64,000 bases of DNA from Tissierellia bacterium (lineage in GTDB: Bacteria; Bacillota; Clostridia; Tissierellales; Tepidimicrobiaceae), in contig JAAYHX010000002.1 in assembly GCA_012735215.1 (NCBI GenBank), positions 1-64,000 of the forward strand, written 5' to 3'. Positions 27,843-36,939 of the stretch are shown here, one piece after another. How positions within the stretch are numbered: position 1 is the stretch's first letter; each line of letters begins with the position of its first letter. The position numbers and the translations under genes are program-made. Under the pieces are notes generated by a model. It searched no databases. It was not told where the DNA came from and saw only the letters and a program-made list of their open reading frames with translations.

Positions 27843-28874
27843 TTATTCCTTAATTTCTCTTAACCTAGTTCTGGCCTTATTCTTTTCCCAAGCATGGAGC
27901 ACTAGGGAAAGTCCTATTACCCCGTAGGCTACGAATACACGGAAGTATTCTCCTATCTGGGCGTTTCCTAAAAGGTTTTGACCTGCCAGCGGTGATATTA
28001 CGAACAATAGGTGGAAGAGGAAGGTGCCTATTAAGGCTTCTTTCCAGGAAGCCCTTTCTACTGTAGCACCACCAACTAGAAGGGAGGCTACGGCAAATAG
28101 GCCTACCTGCTCGTGGCTTCCATAGGTATTTATGGTTCCGATATTTTGTAGGAAAATGATCTGTCCCCAAGCAGCTAAAACTGTAGATATGATTACAGAT
28201 ATTATCCTAGTTTTATCCACGTTTATCCCTGATACCCTGGCTATTTCCATATCATGACCAACAGCCCTCATGTCCTGGCCCAGCTTGGTTTTTAGGAAGA
28301 AGTGGAGGAATAAAAATACCAAGAGGGATACCAAGAGGGTAGCTATAGGGTATTTTGTGACTGGGATCAGCCTATCCAAGGCATACTTTATATTGGCCAA
28401 GTCTATAGTGTTTATTATTCCAACTCCATTGGAGAGGAGTAAGCTTTCATTCTTAACTGGGATTAGGGTACCGCATAGGAGCAGGAATACAAACTGATAT
28501 ATTCCGTTGGCAAAGAAGCCTAATACCATACTGGTAATCATCTCTTTTCCTTTAGCCTTGTTAAGTACTCTACCGACCAGATAGCCAAATAGTATGGCGA
28601 AGGGGGTGGAGATTAAAATACTTAGGAAGAAGCCTGTAGTTCCACCGATGGAATAGTTGGTTATGATAATAAGTGCAATTTGACCTGCCATGGCTCCTAA
28701 GGTGATGGCAAAGTTAAGCCCTAATCCAGTTATAACGGGAAGGATCAAGGATGTAACTAATATCAGGTTTCTAGCAAGCCTTATTACCATTTCATCAAAC
28801 AGGAAGCTAAAGGGCAGTCCTGTAAAGAAGGATCCTGCAATACATATTATTAGGAATATAATTGGTACTATCAT
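27843..28874 (-). CDS. ABC transporter permease (RbsC/branched-chain type), second
   Basis: A 343-residue integral membrane permease with about nine hydrophobic segments and the LVGGATVERASWKEALIGTFLFH motif typical of the RbsC/BPD_transp_2 family. Its ATG overlaps the stop of the first permease by 4 nt (ATGA), so the two are coupled and probably heterodimerise. Last gene of the operon. Confidence 0.88.
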   Translation of the reverse strand: MIVPIIFLIICIAGSFFTGLPFSFLFDEMVIRLARNLILVTSLILPVITGLGLNFAITLGAMAGQIALIIITNYSIGGTTGFFLSILISTPFAILFGYLVGRVLNKAKGKEMITSMVLGFFANGIYQFVFLLLCGTLIPVKNESLLLSNGVGIINTIDLANIKYALDRLIPVTKYPIATLLVSLLVFLFLHFFLKTKLGQDMRAVGHDMEIARVSGINVDKTRIISVIISTVLAAWGQIIFLQNIGTINTYGSHEQVGLFAVASLLVGGATVERASWKEALIGTFLFHLLFVISPLAGQNLLGNAQIGEYFRVFVAYGVIGLSLVLHAWEKNKARTRLREIKE

Positions 28875-29902
28875 GCTGCACTACCTCCTTCCCTAGTAAG
28901 GGCATAAAGGATTATTCCGTTACTTACAATAACCCTGATTACCTCAGACATGGTGCCTTCGGCAATGACGTTTATTACTGGTAGGGCTACAACCAGCAAG
29001 GATTGAAACAGAATGGTACCGATAAGTACATGGACTATGGTAGCCCTTTTGAGGCTTGCTCCTCCTATTAGTATGGCAGCAGCAGCTGGCATGGCAGAAT
29101 AGAGGGGAGCATTGTATAACTGCAAGAATCCAAAGGATTGGCTATATACTATAATCCCTATGGCTGCGAGCACAGTAGAAAAGACAGTTCCTTTAATTCT
29201 CTGCTTATCCACATCGATACCATTGGATAGAGCAAACTTTGCATTGCTTCCAGCTACAATCATGGAAAGGCCCTTGTTTGATTGGCTGTATATCCATACC
29301 AAAAATGCAAATATAGCAAAGAAGAGTAAAAGTCCTGTAGGTACGGTTACTTTTCCTATCTTGAAGGCAAGAAAGTTGTTAAGCACGTGGGAAGTGGATG
29401 ATTCCAGGGAAACCGTAACCCTAAGACCATTTCCTCCATAGGCCCATATTAATTCTGGGCTCTTAAAGGGAGCTAGAAGCCAGAAGATACACATGAAGGA
29501 TACTATAGAATATCCCACATAGTTTCCAACGGTCATCTCTTGGCCCTTTACGCTATTTAACATCTTACCGTACAGGTATCCACCTATGGCAGCCAATGGT
29601 AGGGCAATTAGGATGGATACAAATAGGCCTGTAAATCCACTTAGTTTAAACTCAATGCTTATTAAGGCACCGATTAAACCGCATATGATACCTAAGGGCA
29701 AGTTGAAGTTCATGCCTATTCCTGCCTGTATACCTGGTACCATAGCTAGTACTAAAATTGCATTCATTCCAAACCTAACCAGTATATCCGTTATAACATC
29801 CGATAAGGGTATATTAAGGTAAATTGCTAAGGCCATTAGGAATATCAAGAAGATAATGATTATAAATCTTGGAAGTCCTATTCTGTTTATAAAGTCCTTC
29901 AT
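28871..29902 (-). CDS. ABC transporter permease (RbsC/branched-chain type), first
   Basis: A 343-residue permease homologous to its neighbour, with GMNFNLPLGIICGLIGALIS, several further membrane spans and the ILIGGASLKRATIVHVLIG family motif. Its ATG follows the ATPase stop with no gap. Paired different permeases are usual for the nucleoside- and BMP-type uptake systems of Firmicutes. Confidence 0.88.
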   Translation of the reverse strand: MKDFINRIGLPRFIIIIFLIFLMALAIYLNIPLSDVITDILVRFGMNAILVLAMVPGIQAGIGMNFNLPLGIICGLIGALISIEFKLSGFTGLFVSILIALPLAAIGGYLYGKMLNSVKGQEMTVGNYVGYSIVSFMCIFWLLAPFKSPELIWAYGGNGLRVTVSLESSTSHVLNNFLAFKIGKVTVPTGLLLFFAIFAFLVWIYSQSNKGLSMIVAGSNAKFALSNGIDVDKQRIKGTVFSTVLAAIGIIVYSQSFGFLQLYNAPLYSAMPAAAAILIGGASLKRATIVHVLIGTILFQSLLVVALPVINVIAEGTMSEVIRVIVSNGIILYALTREGGSAA

Positions 29903-31486
29903 CTAGTTCACCACCTTTTTTAAATCTTCACCAGCCATAAGGAGTCCGAATTCCTCGTCAGAAGCATCTGGTGGAAGTATTCCGGCAACTTTACCGTCAT
30001 AGATGATGGCAATCCTATCGGATACCTGTCTTAGCTCACCTAATTCACTTGAGGTGATGATGACGGTTACCCCTCGTTCTCTATTTAATTTAACCAAAGT
30101 ATCTAGCACTAACTTCTTAGCCCCGATATCTATTCCTCGGGTAGGTTCAGAGACCAATAATAGATCAGGATTCAATGATAGGGCACGAGCTATACATACC
30201 TTTTGTTGATTTCCTCCACTTAAGGCTCTTGCCCGCTGTTTTGGTCCAGTACATCTGATGTCTAGTTCCTCAATCATCCTGTTAGCATGTTCTCTGACCT
30301 TTTTCTTATCTATTAGTTTTAAAGGACCAACTTGCTTTAAGAAGTTATCCTGTATTTCTAAGCTGGAAAAGGCTATATTGAATTCTATAGAATCATCTAA
30401 CAATAGGCCAACCCCTCTCCTGTCCTCAGATAGGAAGGCAATAGATGATTTTAAAGCTTCCCTTGGATTGTTTAAGTGTAGTTCTTTGCCATCTTTAACA
30501 ATACTGCCGCTGGTTTCATAAAGGCCCATAATTCCATTGGCTATGCCTAGCTTTCCTTGACCTGCCAATCCTCCAATACCTAAGATCTCTCCCTTTTTCA
30601 CCGTAAGGCTTAAGCCCTTAACTTCTTCTCCAGGCATATTAACTCTCAAATCCTTGATCTCCAATATGTTTTCATCTTTTATTCCTCTATCCTCATCTTC
30701 TTTTTTAGATAGTTCAACCTTTCTCCCCACCATTAGGCGGGCTATTTCCTTCACATCTATTTCATCAGTTTTCACATTGGCTACAACCTCGCCATCCCTA
30801 AGGACTGTTATAGAGTCAGTAATCTGTTTTATTTCATCTAGTCTATGGGATATGAATAGAATGGCTATGCCCATTTGGGATAATTTCTTTATTACCTCTA
30901 AGAACTTATCGGCTTCTGACTCTGTCAAAACGGCTGTAGGCTCATCTAGTATAAGTAGTCTTAGTTTACTCTTATCTATTTCTCTGGCTATTTCTATAAA
31001 CTGCATATGGCCTACTGGTAAACCAGCAACAGGCACATACTCATCTATGTCCATATCCAATTTTTTTAAGGCTTCCCTTGCATCCTTAGCCATGGCCTCC
31101 GTATCCAACTTTTCTAACCTATTTCCAAATATCTTGCTAAGGAAGGTGGGAAGGGTTTTTTCCCTGTTCAATTTAATGTTTTCAGTAATGGTAAATCCAG
31201 GAATGAGCATAAACTCCTGATGGACCATTCCAATTCCTGCAGCCATAGCATCTTCAGGAGTAGTGGGCTTATAGGGCTTCCCATCTATTAGCATTTCTCC
31301 TTCATAACCTCCAGTAGAGTGGATAACTGGCATTCCAAAAAGTATATTCATCAAAGTTGATTTACCGGCTCCATTTTCTCCCACTAGGCCATGAATTTCT
31401 CCTTCCTTGATGGAAAGGGAAACATTTTTTAGGACTCTATTTTCCTCATAGCTTTTGCTGATATCCTTTATTTGAAGTAGATCCAT
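29903..31486 (-). CDS. ABC transporter ATPase with two fused nucleotide-binding domains
   Basis: A 527-residue double ATPase of the sugar/nucleoside (RbsA/YufO-like) class. Domain 1 has Walker A GENGAGKST (36-44) and Walker B LLILDEPTAVLT, but the signature region reads PVGHMQFIEIAR. Domain 2 has a degenerate Walker A (GGLAGQGKLG), an intact LSGGNQQKV signature and LLLVSEPTRGIDIGA. One catalytic and one degenerate site is normal for this class. ATG 31486 has GGAGG upstream. It energises import through the two permeases that follow. Confidence 0.9.
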   Translation of the reverse strand: MDLLQIKDISKSYEENRVLKNVSLSIKEGEIHGLVGENGAGKSTLMNILFGMPVIHSTGGYEGEMLIDGKPYKPTTPEDAMAAGIGMVHQEFMLIPGFTITENIKLNREKTLPTFLSKIFGNRLEKLDTEAMAKDAREALKKLDMDIDEYVPVAGLPVGHMQFIEIAREIDKSKLRLLILDEPTAVLTESEADKFLEVIKKLSQMGIAILFISHRLDEIKQITDSITVLRDGEVVANVKTDEIDVKEIARLMVGRKVELSKKEDEDRGIKDENILEIKDLRVNMPGEEVKGLSLTVKKGEILGIGGLAGQGKLGIANGIMGLYETSGSIVKDGKELHLNNPREALKSSIAFLSEDRRGVGLLLDDSIEFNIAFSSLEIQDNFLKQVGPLKLIDKKKVREHANRMIEELDIRCTGPKQRARALSGGNQQKVCIARALSLNPDLLLVSEPTRGIDIGAKKLVLDTLVKLNRERGVTVIITSSELGELRQVSDRIAIIYDGKVAGILPPDASDEEFGLLMAGEDLKKVVN

Positions 31487-31502
31487 TTACTTACCTCCTT
31501 GA

Positions 31503-31544
31503 TTTAAGTAGAAGGAGGTCGTATAAACGACCTCTCTACTTAAA
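31503..31544 (-). other. Stem-loop between binding-protein and ATPase genes
   Basis: TTTAAGTAGA (31503-31512) pairs with TCTACTTAAA (31535-31544), and GAGGTCGT pairs with ACGACCTC inside. It overlaps the lipoprotein stop and lacks a T-run. Such hairpins commonly stabilise the upstream message so that the binding protein is made in excess. Confidence 0.6.
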
Positions 31545-32691
31545 ATATTTCTGAACTTGCTACAAATAATAGGAAGTTTGGATGATCTTCTAGCTCACTT
31601 ACTGCTATGTTGTCATCTCCAGTTACTTCTTTTAGCAGATTAACAAAATGATCTTTATCAAATTTTTCAACTTCACCCTTGCCATAATCTATTGCATATT
31701 CAACAGCTGTTTCTAGCATTGCCATGTTAGCAGATACCTTCCAAGTAGCAAATCTTCCACTTGTGCCTTTTTCATCTATTTTTGCATGGATTTGTTCTAG
31801 CATGAAGCTTACATCTCCAGCCTTATCTGAAGGAATCTCAATACCTAAAGCTCCTGGATATGCATGGTATGGACTTGGGCAGCATTGTTCTGGATATATG
31901 GCACCAGTTTCTAGGACGGACTTGATAAGTGGCTCTTGCATACCGCAGTTGGTGTTGAAGAAGGCTGTGTTCTTACCATATTTATCAACTTGTCTTGGCA
32001 CGTCTTCAATCATGAATTGTTGAGCTCCTGGTATACCGGCATCACCAGTTGGATCTGGAGCGTCTAACTCAACGAAATTAACACCTAGCTCTGCAGCTTT
32101 TTGCTTCATAATGTCTCTTCTTCTGGATAGTAGTTCCATGGACATATGTCTTGGGAATGAGTAGTGGATGAAGGTTTCAGCTCCCATTTCAGCTGCTAAT
32201 TCTACTATGGTTTCACCACGTTTTAAGTTGTCAGTTTCAATGATTATATCAGCACGGGCTGATATGGTTTCTGGGTCTTCGTGCGGTACTCCAGCTATAA
32301 ACAAGATGTCGTCTCTGGTTTCCTTGATCTTGTCAATTGCTGCAGCAGTACCTGGTACAGCTTGACAGATTACAATTGCCTTTATTTCAGGGTCAGATGC
32401 AAGTCCTGTAATTTGAGCAATTGTTGTTTCTTGTTCCTGAGCAAACTTGTCAGGATAAGTAACGTGTTTAATCTTATCTGCTCCGTATTTTGCAATCATG
32501 TTTTCTGCAGCTCTAAACTCTTCCTCACCTTGGGATACAGTACCAGTTACAATACCGATTTTAAAGGCTAATTCTTCGCCGCCTTCGTTTTCGCCAGTTG
32601 CTGGAGTATCTTCCCCTCCTTGATTTCCACATGCAACCATGGTTAAGGCGATAATAAGTACTAATGCTAGTGATAATAGTCTTCTTTTCAA
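31540..32691 (-). CDS. DUF3798 lipoprotein, probable ABC solute-binding protein
   Basis: A 383-residue secreted lipoprotein. The signal peptide ends in the lipobox LTMVAC, with Cys21 the lipid-modified residue, followed by an acidic Gly/Glu linker. The mature part (FKIGIVTGTVSQGEEEFRAAE..., IKAIVICQAVPGTAAAIDKI) looks like a periplasmic-binding fold and fits the DUF3798 family. It is first in an operon with an RbsA-like ATPase and two permeases, so it should deliver an unknown ligand. TTG 32691 follows AAGGGGGG. Cys-rich NTNCGMQ...EQCCPSPYHAYP near 250-280 may be a ligand or structural element. Confidence 0.82.
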   Translation of the reverse strand: MKRRLLSLALVLIIALTMVACGNQGGEDTPATGENEGGEELAFKIGIVTGTVSQGEEEFRAAENMIAKYGADKIKHVTYPDKFAQEQETTIAQITGLASDPEIKAIVICQAVPGTAAAIDKIKETRDDILFIAGVPHEDPETISARADIIIETDNLKRGETIVELAAEMGAETFIHYSFPRHMSMELLSRRRDIMKQKAAELGVNFVELDAPDPTGDAGIPGAQQFMIEDVPRQVDKYGKNTAFFNTNCGMQEPLIKSVLETGAIYPEQCCPSPYHAYPGALGIEIPSDKAGDVSFMLEQIHAKIDEKGTSGRFATWKVSANMAMLETAVEYAIDYGKGEVEKFDKDHFVNLLKEVTGDDNIAVSELEDHPNFLLFVASSEIF

Positions 32692-32891
32692 GATAAACCC
32701 CCCTTAAAATTATTGATATATAACCCTCAAAAAAATTGAGGAATTAGAAACCAGGAAGTCAAATAATTGAAAATAATGAATATTGAGCATATTTAAGCAG
32801 ATAAAAAATAATAATCTAGTAGGGCAGGTTAGACCAAGTACATTTCAGATAAGAATATGTAAATTTCGACAAAGTGCAATACTATATAATT
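32692..32891 (-). promoter_or_regulatory. Long (~200 nt) untranslated leader of the DUF3798 operon
   Basis: Between the predicted start of transcription (about 32891) and the TTG start lie about 200 nt with no reading frame. A short CCTCAA/TTGAGG hairpin at about 32726-32742 is visible but I recognise no riboswitch class. The leader length suggests regulation at RNA level. Confidence 0.4.
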
Positions 32892-32897
32892 TTGTAT

Positions 32898-32926
32898 ATT
32901 ATAAAACGGTTTTAGCAGTATGTCAA
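32898..32926 (-). promoter_or_regulatory. Perfect sigma-A promoter for the DUF3798 operon
   Basis: On the minus strand TTGACA (32926-32921), 17 nt, TATAAT (32903-32898). Consensus at all twelve positions with ideal spacing. Confidence 0.85.
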
Positions 32927-33051
32927 CAAAAATATTGAAGTGTAACAATACGGAATATTCAAACACTTAAATTAGTATATAATATTCAAGTCAGTTGTTA
33001 AATATAATGTGAATTATTATGAATTAATTCAAAATTATAATAGCCACAAAA

Positions 33052-33077
33052 AATAGGTTGCCTATAAGCAACCTATT
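33052..33077 (-). terminator. Terminator of the FUSC-type gene
   Basis: A 10-bp stem (AATAGGTTGC 33052-33061 with 33068-33077) is followed on the minus strand by TTTTTGTGG, 16 nt past the stop of the upstream gene. Confidence 0.85.
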
Positions 33078-33092
33078 ACAACAAGTATTAAT

Positions 33093-34001
33093 TTATTCCT
33101 CTTTATTGGATCCGATTATGCGATCCAGGGTCTTTAATTCCTCTATTATATTCTTTACATGGAAATTATATATTACATACTGGCTATTATCTTTTACTTC
33201 TCCATAAGGCAGCTCCTTCTTAAAGAGCTTCTCCAGTGAGCTTCTGTTGTCTTCATCTAGTGCAGGAATACTGTCCAGGTGGAAGATGATGGACAGGTTA
33301 ATATAGATATTCTCAATTGAGTTTATGGTTTTATTTAGATTAGTTTTGAAGTTGCCAATGCTGTCTGATTTACCAATCTTCAGTTTAATATCCTCATTTA
33401 AAGTCTTATAGTCTTCCCTTGTAGTAGTCAAAAAATCCTTCAGTTTTTCTAGAGAAACTTTTTCATGATTCCAGAAGAAGTCCTCCATATCCTTTTTTAT
33501 TTGGTAGTACATGTGTCTTATGGAATCCTTTAACAGCCTCTCATAGTAATTTTCAGGGGGGACTAAAACATAGTTTATAATAGTCCCTATAACAAGGCCT
33601 ATTAAGGTGTCTACAGTTCTATAAAGGGCATAGCTTAGCATATTGCCTTCTTCATAGTTTAGCATTATGTTTAAGAATACTATGGAGGAAATCTGTACTG
33701 CATTTTTCCATCCCAGCATATTACATACATAGATGATGACTATTATACCAATGGCTATGGATAGAATATTTCGCGGGGCTATGTAGGCAAATATAATGGC
33801 TACTATTGCACCAAATATGGTCCCTAGGGTTCTAGATTTACCTGCCGTTAGGGATTCGGATACAGAAGATTTCATGGATATTATGGCAGCTATACCCACG
33901 AAGAAGGGGCTTTTTAATTTAAAAACTTGGGATACAAAAATGGCTAAAGATACAGCCAAGGCTGTTTTTATGGTACGCATACCAATTTTCTTTAGTTTCA
34001 C
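33093..34001 (-). CDS. Aromatic acid exporter (FUSC/DUF939) family membrane protein
   Basis: A 302-residue protein of the YqjA-like ArAE family. The N-terminal half has about six membrane segments, starting with RTIKTALAVSLAIFVSQ and the SVSESLTAGKSRTLGTIFGA motif; the C-terminal half from about 165 is a cytoplasmic helical domain. Related proteins are implicated in export of aromatic or other toxic acids; the substrate here is unknown. GTG 34001 follows AAAGGTGAT. Single-gene unit with its own terminator. Confidence 0.86.
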   Translation of the reverse strand: MKLKKIGMRTIKTALAVSLAIFVSQVFKLKSPFFVGIAAIISMKSSVSESLTAGKSRTLGTIFGAIVAIIFAYIAPRNILSIAIGIIVIIYVCNMLGWKNAVQISSIVFLNIMLNYEEGNMLSYALYRTVDTLIGLVIGTIINYVLVPPENYYERLLKDSIRHMYYQIKKDMEDFFWNHEKVSLEKLKDFLTTTREDYKTLNEDIKLKIGKSDSIGNFKTNLNKTINSIENIYINLSIIFHLDSIPALDEDNRSSLEKLFKKELPYGEVKDNSQYVIYNFHVKNIIEELKTLDRIIGSNKEE

Positions 34002-34131
34002 AGTATCACCTTTCCGTAAGTATAGACACTACATTTATTATACTGAAATATTAGTAGACTAACAAGCTTGTTGATTAGTCAAGCTGCCTAAAATTGATTA
34101 TAATAATACTAGATGGCTGTGAGGTGAAAGA

Positions 34132-34812
34132 ATGCATAAGAATAATAGGTATTTTAAAATATTTATTATTATAGCCTTTCTCTTGATATTTACATACTTA
34201 ATCATAAAACTTAATATTTTTAATAAAGAGCAAGTACTAAAGCTAATTTCGGAGGGGAAAGACAGCACCCATTTTAAACTATACTTTATTGCCCTTGTAA
34301 CTATACTGCTTATATTCTTTGTACCCATTTCTTGGCTTTCCCTAGCAGCAACTATTTTTTTTGGCATGAAGGGATCCATATTCATAACCATAGCAGGAAT
34401 GTTAAGTGGACTTATATCCTTCTGTATAGCTAGGGTCTTTAAGGAAGATGTCTCCCAACTGGTGGATAAAATATACTACAGGAAGGAAAGAAAGATTAGC
34501 CTAGAGGAGATATATGCTAAAGTGAAGGAATATGGCTTTGGTTATGTGCTTTTCATAAGAAGCATGCCCTTTATTCCCTTTAGTATTGCCAACTACATGT
34601 TTGGCATTAGCTTTGTATCCCTCCCATATTTTGCCCTAGCAACCTTACTGGCTGTATTTGTAGGCCAGAGCATAAATATATATTTATTCCAAAAGGCTCT
34701 AAATATTGGTCAAAGTCCCTTAGACACAATAATAGCAGCAGGCCTTAAAGGACTATATTTTTTGCTCATTATACTGTGGCAGAAAAAAAGCAAATATGTA
34801 GCTAAAGAATAA
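34132..34812 (+). CDS. TVP38/TMEM64 (DedA-like, VTT domain) membrane protein
   Basis: A 226-residue polytopic membrane protein. The VTT/SNARE-associated domain shows the re-entrant motif FFGMKGSIFITIAG...FCIARVF and the conserved FIRSMPFIPFSIANYMFGIS (Arg-Pro-Pro-Asn pattern). DedA-superfamily members include lipid scramblases and transporters for undecaprenyl phosphate. GAGGTGA precedes ATG 34132. It sits just before the flagellar cap operon but is not obviously part of it. Confidence 0.85.
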   Translation: MHKNNRYFKIFIIIAFLLIFTYLIIKLNIFNKEQVLKLISEGKDSTHFKLYFIALVTILLIFFVPISWLSLAATIFFGMKGSIFITIAGMLSGLISFCIARVFKEDVSQLVDKIYYRKERKISLEEIYAKVKEYGFGYVLFIRSMPFIPFSIANYMFGISFVSLPYFALATLLAVFVGQSINIYLFQKALNIGQSPLDTIIAAGLKGLYFLLIILWQKKSKYVAKE

Positions 34813-34830
34813 CTTTCAATTAGTCGATAT
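34803..34830 (+). promoter_or_regulatory. Sigma-D (FliA-type) promoter-like site before flaG
   Basis: TAAA (34803-34806), 16 nt, GTCGATAT (34823-34830), the same -10 octamer as at 1758-1765. It ends 29 nt before the flaG start and would place the filament-cap operon in the late flagellar class. Confidence 0.65.
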
Positions 34831-34859
34831 AGTATGTAGAACTAGTAGGGGGGAATAAT

Positions 34860-35228
34860 ATGGGAGTTAAAGGAATAGTAAATAGGGTTGATGCTATAAA
34901 CTTTAACAATAAATATACCGATAATATCAATCTAACTAGAGAAAACAGCAAAGTGAGTCCGACTCAGGAGGGTAGAACTGAAAGAAATAATGATAATGCC
35001 TATTCGGAAGAGGAATTGATAAAAACCATAGAAGAAGCTAACAAGGAAGTTATTCTTTATGGTAGACGGTTTGAGTTTTCCATACATCAGGAAACAAAAC
35101 ATATAATGGTAAAGGTTATAGATGCAGCTACAGACGAAGTTATTAGGGAAATACCTCCTGAAAAGATACTAGACTTAGTAGCAGCCTTGTGGAAAATATC
35201 AGGGCTTATTGTAGATGAACGAGTGTAG
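34860..35228 (+). CDS. flaG: Flagellar protein FlaG
   Basis: A 122-residue protein with a variable polar N-terminus and the conserved FlaG domain: RRFEFSIHQETKHIMVKVIDAATDEVIREIPPEKILDLVAALW. FlaG influences filament length. GTAGGGGGG precedes ATG 34860. Followed by fliD (the fliD start at 35239 is 10 nt after the stop). Confidence 0.9.
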   Translation: MGVKGIVNRVDAINFNNKYTDNINLTRENSKVSPTQEGRTERNNDNAYSEEELIKTIEEANKEVILYGRRFEFSIHQETKHIMVKVIDAATDEVIREIPPEKILDLVAALWKISGLIVDERV

Positions 35229-35238
35229 GGGTGATTTT

Positions 35239-36915
35239 ATGACTAGCACAATGAGAGTTACAGGTTTGTCTGGATTTGATACAGACACTATGATAGAAAA
35301 ATTGATGGAAGCTGAAAAGGTTAAGGTTACAAAGGTTGAGAAGGAAAAGCAGCTACTCCTTTGGCGTCAGGAGATGTACAATGATTTAAACAAGGATTTT
35401 GCAAATTTCATCGTTAATACAAGGAAAGCCTTAGGCCTAACCACAGTAAGCTATACAGGAGCCTTATTGCCTAATACCTATAAGAATTTAAGCTGGGTTA
35501 ATAAGGCCGTATCATCTGATACATCAATAGCAACAGCCTCAGCCTCATCTGGTGCCCTTGCTGGTAACTATAGGGTTAGAGTGAACCAGTTGGCTGAAGG
35601 GGTTAATCTTGCCAGTGCCAGTGAGATAGCTAATATCGGTGAAGATGGTAGGCTATTAAATGAAAATGGGGAGAAGATTACTAGCCTTAAGTTTACCATC
35701 TATGATGGACAAGTTGATAAAAATGGTGACTTGGTTGCCTTTGAAGTAGAAGTTGCTAACAATGACAATGGCATTACTATGCAGGATGTGGTTAGGGCAA
35801 TAAATAATGCAAAAGCAGGAGAAAAGGGTGAGTATTCAATAAAGATAAAGGCCACTTATGATGCAGCAAATAAGAGGTTGTTCTTGCAAACCAAGGATAC
35901 TGGAGAAAAGGCCCTATTGAGAATAGATGTTGATTCAGATAATGAAGACTCTAACTACTTTATAAATCAACTAAATCTATCTGCTGGAGAAAAGGATGAA
36001 TTTGGTAATCCGATAACCTACCAAGCTGATAGACTTAGTCAAGGTTTTCGTGGCCAAGATGCTGTTGTTGATTTTAATGGAGCACTGGGCATTAGGTCAT
36101 CAACAAATACCATAACCATCAACGGCATTACTATGAATCTTGCAGCAACAGGAGACTTTACTATTACAGTAAATACCGATGTGGATGGAATCTATGAAAA
36201 GATTAAGAATTTCGTAGATGAATACAACAAGCTGGTGGACAAGACCAGTGAGCTACTCAGCCAAAAGAAGTATTATGATTATGAGCCTCTTACTGATGAG
36301 CAGAAGAAGGAAATGTCAGATAAGGACATTGAGCTATGGGAAGAGAAGGCAAAATCAGGTCTATTAAGAAATGATAGCATAGTATCAAGAACTATGCAAA
36401 ATATCAGATCATCCTTATATGAATCCTTTGATGGAGCCTATAGCCTGATTACTCAAATCGGCATTAGCACAGAAAAATACTCCACTGGTGGTGGAGGCAA
36501 GTTGGTAATAGATGAGGAGAAGTTGAAACAGGCTATAGCAGAAAACCCTGAAGGAGTATTAGAAATGCTCTTTAAGGATGGCTCAGAAAAAAGCCAAAAG
36601 GGTATTGTAACCAGGGTTTACGATGAGCTAATAGGTGGTATGGAGGAAATAATAGAAAAGGCAGGAACAGGCAACAATGCCAGCCTATATAGGCAGGTTA
36701 AATCTAATATATTAATAGATTTTGTAACCAACTTGGGAAGCAGAAGCTATCTTGATAGGGATATTCAAGATTTTAATAAGAGAATAGATGAGTTGAATGA
36801 AAAGCTTGCTGAGAGGGAAACTTACTACTACAAACAGTTTTCTGCCTTAGAAACCTATATTAACCAGATGAATTCTCAGAGCATGTGGTTATCACAGCAG
36901 TTTGGAGGCTATTAA
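35239..36915 (+). CDS. fliD: Flagellar hook-associated protein 2 (filament cap)
   Basis: A 558-residue FliD. It forms the cap at the filament tip and guides flagellin folding. The N-terminal MRVTGLSGFDTDTMIEKLMEAE and the C-terminal coiled-coil region (about 500-558, IQDFNKRIDELNEKLAERE...MNSQSMWLSQQFGGY) are typical of FliD. An upstream in-frame ATG at 35215 lies inside flaG; GGGGTGAT before ATG 35239 fixes the start. It is exported without a signal peptide. Confidence 0.93.
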   Translation: MTSTMRVTGLSGFDTDTMIEKLMEAEKVKVTKVEKEKQLLLWRQEMYNDLNKDFANFIVNTRKALGLTTVSYTGALLPNTYKNLSWVNKAVSSDTSIATASASSGALAGNYRVRVNQLAEGVNLASASEIANIGEDGRLLNENGEKITSLKFTIYDGQVDKNGDLVAFEVEVANNDNGITMQDVVRAINNAKAGEKGEYSIKIKATYDAANKRLFLQTKDTGEKALLRIDVDSDNEDSNYFINQLNLSAGEKDEFGNPITYQADRLSQGFRGQDAVVDFNGALGIRSSTNTITINGITMNLAATGDFTITVNTDVDGIYEKIKNFVDEYNKLVDKTSELLSQKKYYDYEPLTDEQKKEMSDKDIELWEEKAKSGLLRNDSIVSRTMQNIRSSLYESFDGAYSLITQIGISTEKYSTGGGGKLVIDEEKLKQAIAENPEGVLEMLFKDGSEKSQKGIVTRVYDELIGGMEEIIEKAGTGNNASLYRQVKSNILIDFVTNLGSRSYLDRDIQDFNKRIDELNEKLAERETYYYKQFSALETYINQMNSQSMWLSQQFGGY

Positions 36916-36939
36916 TGGATTTAGAGAGGATGGGGGAAG

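Noticed and set aside
29205-29213. Exact DnaA box TTATCCACA
   Set aside because: Single copy within a conserved permease gene; another lone copy lies in tex at 45305-45313. These serve as background against the two intergenic clusters.
30654-31220. 188-codon open frame on the plus strand opposite the ABC ATPase
   Set aside because: It is antisense to strongly conserved Walker and signature motifs, has low-complexity Ser/Leu content and no ribosome site; a shadow of the real gene.
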